From the NCBI GenBank assembly GCA_945875195.1, contig CAMCJW010000191.1:1-5810 (forward strand): a DNA stretch of 5,810 bases, in the 5' to 3' direction. The position numbers and the translations under genes were made by a program. Below the pieces are notes generated by a model, which was given only the letters and a program-made list of their open reading frames with translations, had not been told where the DNA came from and ran no database searches. This DNA comes from Chitinophaga pinensis. Lineage in GTDB: Bacteria > Bacteroidota > Bacteroidia > UKL13-3. Shown here one piece after another: positions 1 to 4,855 of this stretch (position 1 is the first letter of the stretch; the number at the start of each line of letters is the position of its first letter).

Positions 1-46
1 GTGCATATAAAAAAGTTGGGTACAAAAAATGCATGGCGCAATTTAA

Positions 47-54
47 TATGTTTG
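47..54 (+). promoter_or_regulatory. Candidate distal -7 box upstream of the SDR gene
   Basis: The eight bases TATGTTTG match the Bacteroidota sigma factor -7 consensus TAnnTTTG at every fixed position. A TTG at 16-18 is the nearest possible -33 element, but its 28-base spacing is longer than the usual 17-23. If used, this promoter would give the SDR gene a leader of roughly 70 bases. It could equally be a chance match in AT-rich DNA. Confidence 0.3.
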
Positions 55-119
55 CGGCATTGATTGATACATTTAAGCCTTGTAGGTATTTTTATTTATT
101 AAATATCTGAGTCGATGCC

Positions 120-127
120 TATTTTTG
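120..127 (+). promoter_or_regulatory. Candidate -7 box abutting the SDR start codon
   Basis: TATTTTTG is a perfect match to the Bacteroidota -7 consensus TAnnTTTG and ends only four bases before the ATG at 132. Transcription starting the usual few bases after the box would produce a leaderless or nearly leaderless mRNA. No convincing TTTG -33 element is seen 17-23 bases upstream, which weakens the call. There is no Shine-Dalgarno sequence before this ATG. Confidence 0.4.
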
Positions 128-131
128 CTAC

Positions 132-920
132 ATGAATATTGACTTAAAAGGTAAAAATGCCCTAGTTTGTGGTAGCACCAAAGGCATTGGATTTGCTATT
201 GCCAAACAATTTGCGCTGTTGGGAGCCAACGTAACCATGATGGCCAGAAATGGTGCATTGCTAGAAAAAGTTATTAGAGATCTCCCTTGTACCGAAGGTC
301 AAAAACACGATTTTTTAGTAGCAGATTTTAGTAAACCAGAACAAGTAAAAGAAGCTATTGAAACAAAGGTTCAAGCACATTATACTTACCATATATTAAT
401 TAATAACAGCGGTGGACCAAGTCCGGGACCAGCCTTAGGTGCTAAAGAAGAAGAGTTTGTAAATGCCTTCAATACACATTTAATTAGCAGTCATTATTTG
501 GTTCAAGGCGTGGTAAACGGCATGAAACAAAATGGCTTTGGACGTATCATTAACATTATTTCTACCAGTGTAAAAATTCCTTTGAAAGGATTGGGTGTAT
601 CCAATACCATTAGAGGAGCTGTTGCCAATTGGAGCAAAACCTTGGCAACAGAATTAGCGCCAATGGGCATTACCGTGAATAACATATTACCAGGTGCAAC
701 AGGAACAGATAGGTTAAAACAAATTATTGAAGGAAAGGCAGTAAAGCAAAACGAAAGCATAGACGAAGTAAACAAAGAAATGCTGTCGGAAATTCCGATG
801 AACCGCTTTGCACAACCAGATGAAATTGCTTACGCAGCGTGCTTCCTAGCCAGCGATTACGCAGCCTACATCATCGGAATCAACATCCCAGTAGACGGCG
901 GTAGAACAGGGAATTTGTAG
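132..920 (+). CDS. SDR-family NAD(P)-dependent oxidoreductase with altered active site
   Basis: This 262-residue protein has the length and layout of a classical short-chain dehydrogenase/reductase (Rossmann fold, cytoplasmic). Visible motifs are the cofactor-binding GxxxGxG (G14, G18, G20), the NNSGG version of the NNAG motif (N91-G95), the catalytic-Ser region (S144), a PG motif after beta-6 (P187-G188) and the C-terminal VDGG (253-256). The usual YxxxK catalytic motif reads S157-N-T-I-R161, so both the Tyr and the Lys are substituted. SDRs with an SNxxR-type motif exist in many bacteria and are commonly labelled 3-oxoacyl-ACP reductase; their substrates are largely unknown. I infer a reductase of unknown substrate, or a protein that has lost classical chemistry. 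The ATG at 132 gives the expected short N-terminus before beta-1. The last 23 or so codons are unusually rich in C at third positions (see findings). The gene is convergent with the kinase gene downstream. Confidence 0.9.
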   Translation: MNIDLKGKNALVCGSTKGIGFAIAKQFALLGANVTMMARNGALLEKVIRDLPCTEGQKHDFLVADFSKPEQVKEAIETKVQAHYTYHILINNSGGPSPGPALGAKEEEFVNAFNTHLISSHYLVQGVVNGMKQNGFGRIINIISTSVKIPLKGLGVSNTIRGAVANWSKTLATELAPMGITVNNILPGATGTDRLKQIIEGKAVKQNESIDEVNKEMLSEIPMNRFAQPDEIAYAACFLASDYAAYIIGINIPVDGGRTGNL

Positions 921-960
921 AAGGCCGCTGCTGGCGTCTAGCTGCTGGCGTCTGGCATCT
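921..960 (+). repeat. CTAG/CTGGC-type intergenic repeat after the SDR stop
   Basis: The repeat begins immediately after the stop codon. Two 14-base units (927-940 and 941-954) match at 13 of 14 positions and share GCTGCTGGCGTCT. The tract resembles the reverse complement of the repeat at 4819-4850 (shared TCTAGCTGCTGGC) and, more loosely, of that at 1040-1065. Read in the sense direction of its own gene, it has the same orientation as the other two copies. It could be a terminator-associated or REP-like element; no clear poly-T follows here. Confidence 0.6.
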
Positions 961-961
961 G

Positions 962-987
962 CCTCTCGGTAATTCGGGAGGTTACCG
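962..987. other. Two overlapping, mutually exclusive hairpins in a convergent gap
   Basis: CCTCTCG (962-968) can pair with CGGGAGG (975-981), seven pairs including one G-T wobble around a six-base loop. Alternatively CGGTAA (967-972) pairs perfectly with TTACCG (982-987) around a nine-base loop. The two stems share bases, so only one can form at a time. They lie between the SDR and kinase stop codons and may act as a bidirectional termination or 3'-end structure. No poly-T tract directly follows on either strand, so a standard intrinsic terminator is not shown. Confidence 0.4.
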
Positions 988-1039
988 TCAGTTATAATTA
1001 ACGATTAGTTAAAAACAGCGTTCATTTAAAAAATAAAAA

Positions 1040-1065
1040 GCTAGAGGCTAGAAGCCAGGTGCTAG
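1040..1065 (-). repeat. CTAG-type repeat downstream of the dNK stop, followed by T-rich run
   Basis: The tract contains three CTAG tetramers and the shared core GCTAGAAGCCAG (1047-1058, allowing one substitution against other family members). It lies 10 bases beyond the kinase stop codon. Read in the kinase sense direction it ends in CTAGCCTCTAGC followed by a T-rich stretch (1024-1039). This is terminator-like, although the only stem is a weak four-pair CTAG/CTAG. The same family occurs at 921-960 and 4819-4850. Confidence 0.6.
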
Positions 1066-1075
1066 TATCTATTAG

Positions 1076-1687
1076 CTAAAATAGTCCATTCATCTCCGCC
1101 TCAATGCGCGAAATGATCAATCCCAGTTGTTCGGCATTTTCTGCGAAGTTCATATCATCTACCTCTATAATCAGGTGTTTAGGCTTGTAACCACTGATCC
1201 AACCTTCATAGCGTTCGTTCAATCTTTTTAGATAATCTAATCGGATGCTATCTTCATAATCTCTGCCACGCTTTTGGATATTGTTTACCAAATGTGGAAT
1301 AGAAGCTCTGAGGTAAACCAATAAATCTGGCGGTTTAACTGTTTGGCTCAAAGAATCAAACATCTTTTCGTAAGTATCAAAATCGCGGGTACTCATGAGG
1401 CCCATGCTATGCAGGTTAGGCGCAAAAATATGTGCATCCTCATAAATGGTTCTATCTTGAATGATGTTCTTCTTTGATTTTTGCAATTGCAGCAAAGTAT
1501 TGTACCTTGAATTTAAAAAGAAGATCTGCAAATTGAAACTCCAACGCTGCATATCTTCATAAAAATCAGAGATATAAGGATTGTCTTCCACATTTTCATA
1601 GTGTGGCTCAAACTTATAATGCTTAGAAAGCAATGTAGTTAAGGTGGTTTTACCTGACCCAATATTTCCGGCGATGGCTAAATGCAT
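1076..1687 (-). CDS. Deoxynucleoside kinase (dNK family)
   Basis: This 203-residue cytoplasmic enzyme belongs to the deoxynucleoside kinase family, which transfers a phosphate from NTP to a deoxynucleoside in nucleotide salvage. The P-loop is G7-N-I-G-S-G-K13-T14, directly at the N-terminus as is normal, which supports the ATG at 1687. The E31-N-V-E-D-N-P-Y segment and the following W49-S-F-N-L-Q helix match the substrate-binding region. The D78-R79-T80 triad corresponds to the family's catalytic and substrate-binding D/E-R-S/T motif. The R140-G-R142-D-Y-E stretch is the arginine-rich LID. Length is typical. Whether it prefers deoxyadenosine, deoxyguanosine or a pyrimidine cannot be told from the sequence, so no symbol is given. 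It is divergent from the beta-CASP gene, sharing a 145-bp intergenic region, and convergent with the SDR gene. There is no Shine-Dalgarno sequence. Confidence 0.93.
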   Translation of the reverse strand: MHLAIAGNIGSGKTTLTTLLSKHYKFEPHYENVEDNPYISDFYEDMQRWSFNLQIFFLNSRYNTLLQLQKSKKNIIQDRTIYEDAHIFAPNLHSMGLMSTRDFDTYEKMFDSLSQTVKPPDLLVYLRASIPHLVNNIQKRGRDYEDSIRLDYLKRLNERYEGWISGYKPKHLIIEVDDMNFAENAEQLGLIISRIEAEMNGLF

Positions 1688-1715
1688 GTTTACTTGTTCT
1701 AATTAAATTCTATTG

Positions 1716-1746
1716 CAAAAAACAATATTAAAATGTAATCAACAAA
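1716..1746 (-). promoter_or_regulatory. Candidate dNK promoter
   Basis: On the minus strand a TTTG (complement of 1743-1746) is followed after 19 bases by GTTTTTTG (complement of 1716-1723). The spacing fits the Bacteroidota TTTG-N17-23-TAnnTTTG pattern, but the first two bases of the -7 box do not match. The implied leader is about 20-25 bases. The assignment is tentative because the region is T-rich. Confidence 0.3.
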
Positions 1747-1788
1747 TGTATATGAGTTTAGTGGATAATTTTATTACAATTTAAAATC

Positions 1789-1819
1789 TTTGAAAATTTT
1801 TGAGTTCCCTCTAATTTTA
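1789..1819 (+). promoter_or_regulatory. Candidate promoter of the beta-CASP gene
   Basis: TTTG at 1789-1792 is followed after 19 bases by TAATTTTA at 1812-1819. This fits the Bacteroidota TTTG-N17-23-TAnnTTTG pattern with one mismatch in the last base. Transcription would start a few bases before the ATG at 1833, leaving a leader of under about 10 bases. No Shine-Dalgarno sequence is present. The gap also carries the candidate divergent dNK promoter. Confidence 0.4.
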
Positions 1820-1832
1820 ACCATATTGCTAA

Positions 1833-3239
1833 ATGAATATACAATTTTATGGTGCTGCAGAAATGGTAACTGGCAGCAAACATTTAATAACCACACCCAA
1901 AGGCACCAAAATTTTGTTGGATTGCGGCTTGGTTCAAGGCCATTTAGAACAAAGAGACGACCTCAATAGGCATTTTGGGTTTAACCCAGTTGATATAGAT
2001 TATCTTGTTTTATCGCATGGGCACATAGATCATAGCGGTTTGATCCCACGACTGGTGAAGGAAGGATTTCAAGGAATTATATTTTGTACCGCAGCAACCA
2101 AAAGCTTGTGTGAAATTATGTTGGCAGATTCTGCCCATATTCAAAGCTCCGATTTAAAATATATCAATAAACGCAGGGCAAAAAAAGGCTTAGAAACCAT
2201 TGAACCCATTTATGATATAGAGGATGTTAACCAAGCCATATCCATGATGGAGGAACTGGGCTATGATGAACAACTAAAAATAGATTCTGAAATAACACTT
2301 AGCTTCAATGATGCGGGACACCTATTGGGTAGTTGCATCGTAAACCTAGATATATCAATTGGTTCAAACCGAAAAAAACACATAACATTTAGTGGAGATA
2401 TTGGCAGGTATAAGGACCCGATTTTAAGAGACCCACAACCTTTTAGGCAATGCGATTATTTGATTTGCGAAAGCACTTATGGAGATAGATTGCATGCTTT
2501 GGTTGGTGATGCAGAAAAAGAATTATTAGATATCATTCACCACACTTGCATTGTAAAGAAAGGCAAACTCATCATCCCTGCCTTTAGTGTAGATAGAACC
2601 CAAGAAATAATATACATACTTGATAAGGCCGTGAATGAAGGTCGCATGCCCAATATAAAAGTTTTTGTAGATAGTCCGTTGTCTGTAAAAGCTACAGGAG
2701 TAATGCGCAAACACCAAGAATGTTATAGAGAAGAATTTGTGGATTATGTGAGTATGGATGGAGATCCTTTTGGCTTTAAAAACCTTACTTATATTAGTGA
2801 GTTAGAAGAATCAAAAGCATTGAACAATATGGCCGAACCTTGTATCATTATATCGGCAAGTGGCATGGCAGAAGCTGGCAGAATCAAGCACCATATTATG
2901 AACAATATTGAGGACCCTAAAAACACCATTTTGATGGTTGGGTATTGCACACCAGAAAGCTTGGGAGGTAAATTAAAAAATGGCGAAAAATTGGTGCGCA
3001 TATTTGGCGAAGAATTTGGGGTGAAGGCAGAAGTAAGGTCCTTGGATTATTACAGTGCCCACGCAGATTACAACGAAATATTTGAATGGCTCCAATGCCA
3101 AAATAAAAAGAAAATACAGCAAATTTTCTTGGTACACGGCGAGTTAAAAACCTTAGATATTTTTAAACAAAAAATGTTGGAGAAGGGCTATGAAAATATC
3201 ACCATTCCGCATTTGAGGGAGAAGTTTGAGTTAATTTAA
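1833..3239 (+). CDS. Beta-CASP metallo-beta-lactamase-fold RNase-like protein
   Basis: The 468-residue protein has the full architecture of bacterial relatives of CPSF73 and Integrator 11: an MBL core split by a beta-CASP domain, then an RMMBL C-terminal segment. Metal-binding motifs are D30, H62-x-H64-x-D66-H67, H163 (AGHLLGS) and D189 (SGD). Beta-CASP motifs A, B and C appear as E213 in ESTYGDR, H354 in RIKHH and H410 in SAHAD. An LVHGE motif follows at 433-437. All zinc ligands and catalytic residues are present, so an active zinc-dependent endo- and/or exoribonuclease is likely by family knowledge; its RNA targets are unknown. There is no signal peptide or membrane segment, so it is probably cytoplasmic. 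It precedes an RNA methyltransferase gene by 75 bp on the same strand, which suggests but does not prove co-transcription. The ATG at 1833 gives the standard family N-terminus, with beta-strand 1 starting at once. It is distinct from RNase J, which is longer. Confidence 0.93.
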   Translation: MNIQFYGAAEMVTGSKHLITTPKGTKILLDCGLVQGHLEQRDDLNRHFGFNPVDIDYLVLSHGHIDHSGLIPRLVKEGFQGIIFCTAATKSLCEIMLADSAHIQSSDLKYINKRRAKKGLETIEPIYDIEDVNQAISMMEELGYDEQLKIDSEITLSFNDAGHLLGSCIVNLDISIGSNRKKHITFSGDIGRYKDPILRDPQPFRQCDYLICESTYGDRLHALVGDAEKELLDIIHHTCIVKKGKLIIPAFSVDRTQEIIYILDKAVNEGRMPNIKVFVDSPLSVKATGVMRKHQECYREEFVDYVSMDGDPFGFKNLTYISELEESKALNNMAEPCIIISASGMAEAGRIKHHIMNNIEDPKNTILMVGYCTPESLGGKLKNGEKLVRIFGEEFGVKAEVRSLDYYSAHADYNEIFEWLQCQNKKKIQQIFLVHGELKTLDIFKQKMLEKGYENITIPHLREKFELI

Positions 3240-3241
3240 AT

Positions 3242-3283
3242 AAACCCTGTTTTTGCGGCTTTATGAGCCAAATAATGGGGTTT
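3242..3283 (+). other. Nested inverted repeat in the spacer before the methyltransferase gene
   Basis: AAACCC (3242-3247) pairs with GGGTTT (3278-3283), extendable by one T-G pair. Inside, GGCT (3257-3260) pairs with AGCC (3266-3269) around TTATG, and TTT/AAA can extend that stem across a two-base bulge. The structure begins two bases after the upstream stop codon and fills more than half the 75-bp spacer. It is not followed by a T-run, so it is more likely an mRNA 3'-end or processing structure than a classic intrinsic terminator. Chance cannot be excluded. Confidence 0.35.
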
Positions 3284-3296
3284 CAGATATTTCAAC

Positions 3297-3304
3297 TACC
3301 TTTG
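3297..3304 (+). promoter_or_regulatory. Candidate -7 box before the methyltransferase gene
   Basis: TACCTTTG matches TAnnTTTG perfectly and ends 10 bases before the ATG at 3315, implying a leader of only about 5 bases. No good TTTG -33 element is found at the right distance, because the upstream bases are in the inverted repeat at 3242-3283. The gene may therefore have its own promoter in addition to, or instead of, read-through from the beta-CASP gene. Confidence 0.4.
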
Positions 3305-3314
3305 CGCTCTTATT

Positions 3315-4529
3315 ATGAGTGAATTAAATCCGATGTATGCCATGGTGGCCAAGACCCAATTTGGGTTAGAACAAATATTAGCAGAAGAGTTGCGACAATT
3401 AGGGGCAGAAGAAGTTGAAGCACATAACCGTGCTGTGAGTTTTAAAGGTGATTTAGCTGTAATGTACAGAGCAAATCTTTGCTTGAGAACTGCCTTAAAA
3501 GTATTGGTGCCTATCAATAAATTTAGGGCTAATAACGAAACTCAATTATACGATGGCATCAAAAAAATAAATTGGGGTCAGTACCTCGAAAAAGATGGTA
3601 GACTTGTTATACATACCAGCTTAAGAAGCGACATTTTTACCCACTCCCAATATGTTTCGCTCAAATGTAAAGATGCCATTGTAGATCAGTTTAGAGAAAA
3701 ATATGGCGAAAGGCCGAGTGTTGATTTAACGCATCCCGATTTAAGCATCGATATCCATATCAACAAAGATGAAGTTACTGTTTCTTTAGATAGCTCATCG
3801 GAATCATTGCACCGCCGCGGATATAGAACTGATAGCACCTTAGCGCCTATCAACGAAGTTACAGCTGCAGGCATGATTATGCTTACTGGCTGGAATGGTG
3901 AAGGCAATTATTACGACCCCATGTGCGGTAGCGGTACCTTGCTCATAGAAGCAGGAATGATAGCCAGAAACATGCCACCCAATTTAAAAAGGGCGCAATT
4001 TGGCTTCGAGCGTTGGAAGAATTTCGACCCAATGATTTTCTCGCAAGTAAGAGAGGATGCCATTGCCCAAATAAGAGAATCTAAAGCAAATATCATTGGT
4101 TCAGACAAAACCTTTAAAGCAATAGACATTAGTCGTGAAAACATTACTCGCGCAGGATTAGATGAAGATATTAAAGTAAGCAACAAACGATTTGAAGAGG
4201 TAAAAGGTCCAGAAGGTGGCGGATTAATGATTATTAACCCTCCTTATGGCGAACGTTTACCCATAGATGAAATTGGTGCCTTCTACAAAATGATGGGCGA
4301 CCAAATGAAGAAGGAATTTGATGGCTACGATGTATGGGTTATTTCGTCCAACATTGCTGCCCTAAAAATGACCGGACTAGCCCCTTCTAAAAAGATTCAA
4401 CTCTTCAACGGTGCCTTAGAATGCAGGTACCATAAGTTTGAGATCTATAGAGGAACTAGAGATAAGAAGAAACTGGCTGCTCAGGAGGAAGGGGATGGGG
4501 AAAGACTGGGAGAGGTGGAGAAGGGGTGA
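3315..4529 (+). CDS. THUMP-domain class I SAM-dependent RNA methyltransferase (RlmL N-domain/YpsC-like)
   Basis: The 404-residue protein has an N-terminal ferredoxin-like/THUMP RNA-binding region (about 8-160), a LHRRGYR linker (165-171) and a Rossmann methyltransferase domain. The SAM motif is D201-P-M-C-G-S-G-T-L-L-I-E-A, and the catalytic motif is N308-P-P-Y311, as in N2-guanine methyltransferases. The layout matches the N-terminal half of E. coli RlmL, which makes m2G2445 in 23S rRNA, and stand-alone relatives such as YpsC. Methylation of a 23S rRNA guanine is therefore the best inference; a tRNA target as in Trm14 is possible. It is cytoplasmic. The ATG at 3315 is chosen because a -7-like box lies just upstream; M7 or M10 would also leave the domain intact. 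Residues 390-404 are encoded by a purine-rich repeat and form a Glu/Gly-rich tail beyond the natural-looking end near YRGTRDKKK. It lies downstream of the beta-CASP gene on the same strand and is convergent with clpB. Confidence 0.92.
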   Translation: MSELNPMYAMVAKTQFGLEQILAEELRQLGAEEVEAHNRAVSFKGDLAVMYRANLCLRTALKVLVPINKFRANNETQLYDGIKKINWGQYLEKDGRLVIHTSLRSDIFTHSQYVSLKCKDAIVDQFREKYGERPSVDLTHPDLSIDIHINKDEVTVSLDSSSESLHRRGYRTDSTLAPINEVTAAGMIMLTGWNGEGNYYDPMCGSGTLLIEAGMIARNMPPNLKRAQFGFERWKNFDPMIFSQVREDAIAQIRESKANIIGSDKTFKAIDISRENITRAGLDEDIKVSNKRFEEVKGPEGGGLMIINPPYGERLPIDEIGAFYKMMGDQMKKEFDGYDVWVISSNIAALKMTGLAPSKKIQLFNGALECRYHKFEIYRGTRDKKKLAAQEEGDGERLGEVEKG

Positions 4530-4587
4530 TGGGGAGAAAGAGAAAGAGATAGGGAGATAGGGAGAAGAGGAGATGTGGAGAAAGAGC
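4483..4587 (+). repeat. Purine-rich 8-base tandem repeat tract
   Basis: About 105 bases are about 90% A+G on the plus strand. The clearest part is a degenerate 8-base array: GAGATAGG (4546-4553), GAGATAGG (4554-4561), GAGAAGAG, GAGATGTG and GAGAAAGA (to 4585). The tract begins inside the methyltransferase CDS, covers its last 15 codons and stop, and ends 58 bases past the stop codon. Such a homopurine stretch could form triplex DNA or slip during replication; no gene is seen in it. Confidence 0.75.
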
Positions 4588-4599
4588 TACTTGGAACAT

Positions 4600-4625
4600 C
4601 CGGTCACTGAGCCTGTCGAAGTGCC
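4600..4625 (-). repeat. TCGACAGGCTC repeat, inverted copy
   Basis: Bases 4600-4621 match the reverse complement of 4683-4704 at 20 of 22 positions. Within the copy, CACT (4605-4608) pairs with AGTG (4620-4623) around the 11-base loop GAGCCTGTCGA. Two further pairs, GG (4602-4603) with CC (4624-4625), form if T4604 is bulged. The shape is that of a REP-like hairpin. I recall closely similar CACTGAGCCTGTCGAAGTG sequences as dispersed repeats in Bacteroidota genomes. Confidence 0.7.
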
Positions 4626-4683
4626 ATGCGGGCTCTCTGAAATTTCAATTTAAGGAATACTTTGCAATCCCATTGAAGCAGGC

Positions 4684-4757
4684 TTCGACAGGCTCAGCCA
4701 CCGGGCTATTCGACAGGCTCAGCCACCGGGCTATTGGACAAGCTCGGCAACCAAGTA
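4684..4757 (+). repeat. TCGACAGGCTC repeats, three tandem copies
   Basis: Two 25-base units (4684-4708 and 4709-4733) are identical and directly abut. A third, degenerate unit follows (4734-4757; TGGACAAGCTC in place of TCGACAGGCTC). In the first copy GGCT (4681-4684) pairs with AGCC (4696-4699) around the 11-base loop TCGACAGGCTC. This family also occurs inverted at 4600-4625, so the whole stretch can form a large stem-loop. The direct abutment without spacers excludes a CRISPR array. Confidence 0.75.
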
Positions 4758-4780
4758 TTGATTGATTTTTATAATCAATA
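4756..4780. other. AT-rich perfect 8-bp inverted repeat
   Basis: TATTGATT (4756-4763) is the exact reverse complement of AATCAATA (4773-4780), with a nine-base loop containing five consecutive T. It lies in the convergent gap between the methyltransferase and clpB stop codons. It may contribute to 3'-end formation for either gene, but the stem has only two G-C pairs and no T-run follows on either strand. Confidence 0.3.
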
Positions 4781-4818
4781 TCCCAAGCCAAGATTTCCAG
4801 CCTATTTCCTAATTAAAT

Positions 4819-4850
4819 GCTAGAAGCCAGTTGCCAGCAGCTAGAGGCCT
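4819..4850 (-). repeat. CTAG-type repeat just after the clpB stop codon
   Basis: This is the third member of the family seen at 921-960 and 1040-1065. Read in the clpB sense direction it starts six bases after the stop codon and contains TCTAGCTGCTGGC followed by CTGGCTTCTAGC. The complement of 4820-4844 folds into an imperfect hairpin: four CTAG/CTAG pairs, a 2x2 internal loop, five pairs with two G-T wobbles, and a CAA loop. AGAGGCCTCT (4843-4852) is a perfect 10-base palindrome at the gene-proximal edge. Confidence 0.6.
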
Positions 4851-4855
4851 CTCCC

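Larger units (their letters stand above)
1..131. other. Left-edge region without an assignable gene
   Basis: The frame beginning at base 1 is open for 20 codons to a TGA at 61-63 and could be the tail of an upstream gene, but the residues resemble nothing I recognise. A 25-codon ATG frame at 33-110 has no start signals or recognisable product. The segment is AT-rich and carries the two -7-like boxes listed separately, so it is best read as the SDR promoter region. Confidence 0.4.
4530..4855. other. 326-bp convergent gap filled with repeats, no gene
   Basis: Between the methyltransferase and clpB stop codons lie, in order, the remainder of the purine 8-mer tract (to 4587), the TCGACAGGCTC inverted and tandem copies (4600-4757), an AT-rich inverted repeat (4756-4780) and the CTAG-type repeat (4819-4850). 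I see no credible ORF, tRNA or mobile-element gene. The AT-rich, non-repetitive remainder (4626-4680, 4781-4818) shows nothing recognisable beyond a 10-base palindrome TGAAATTTCA at 4638-4647. Confidence 0.8.

Noticed and set aside
33..110. A 25-codon ATG frame at the left edge
   Set aside because: It has no Bacteroidota start signals, no recognisable sequence and a length well within chance.
503..775. Antisense ORF of 90 codons inside the SDR gene
   Set aside because: It is a shadow of the well-supported SDR frame and has no recognisable domain or start signals.
1076..1687. Thymidylate or guanylate kinase
   Set aside because: The N-terminal P-loop with the ENVEDNPY, DRT and RGRDYE motifs fits the deoxynucleoside kinase family, not the monophosphate kinases.
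3911..4186. Antisense ORF of 91 codons inside the methyltransferase gene
   Set aside because: It lies opposite the conserved SAM-binding region of a clear gene; its residues match nothing and no promoter is seen.
4482..4492. CAGGAGGAAGG as a Shine-Dalgarno sequence for a downstream gene
   Set aside because: No open frame with recognisable coding content follows; the bases are part of the purine repeat at the end of the methyltransferase gene.
4684..4757. Possible CRISPR array
   Set aside because: The repeat units abut directly with no spacers, an inverted copy lies nearby, and there are no cas genes.
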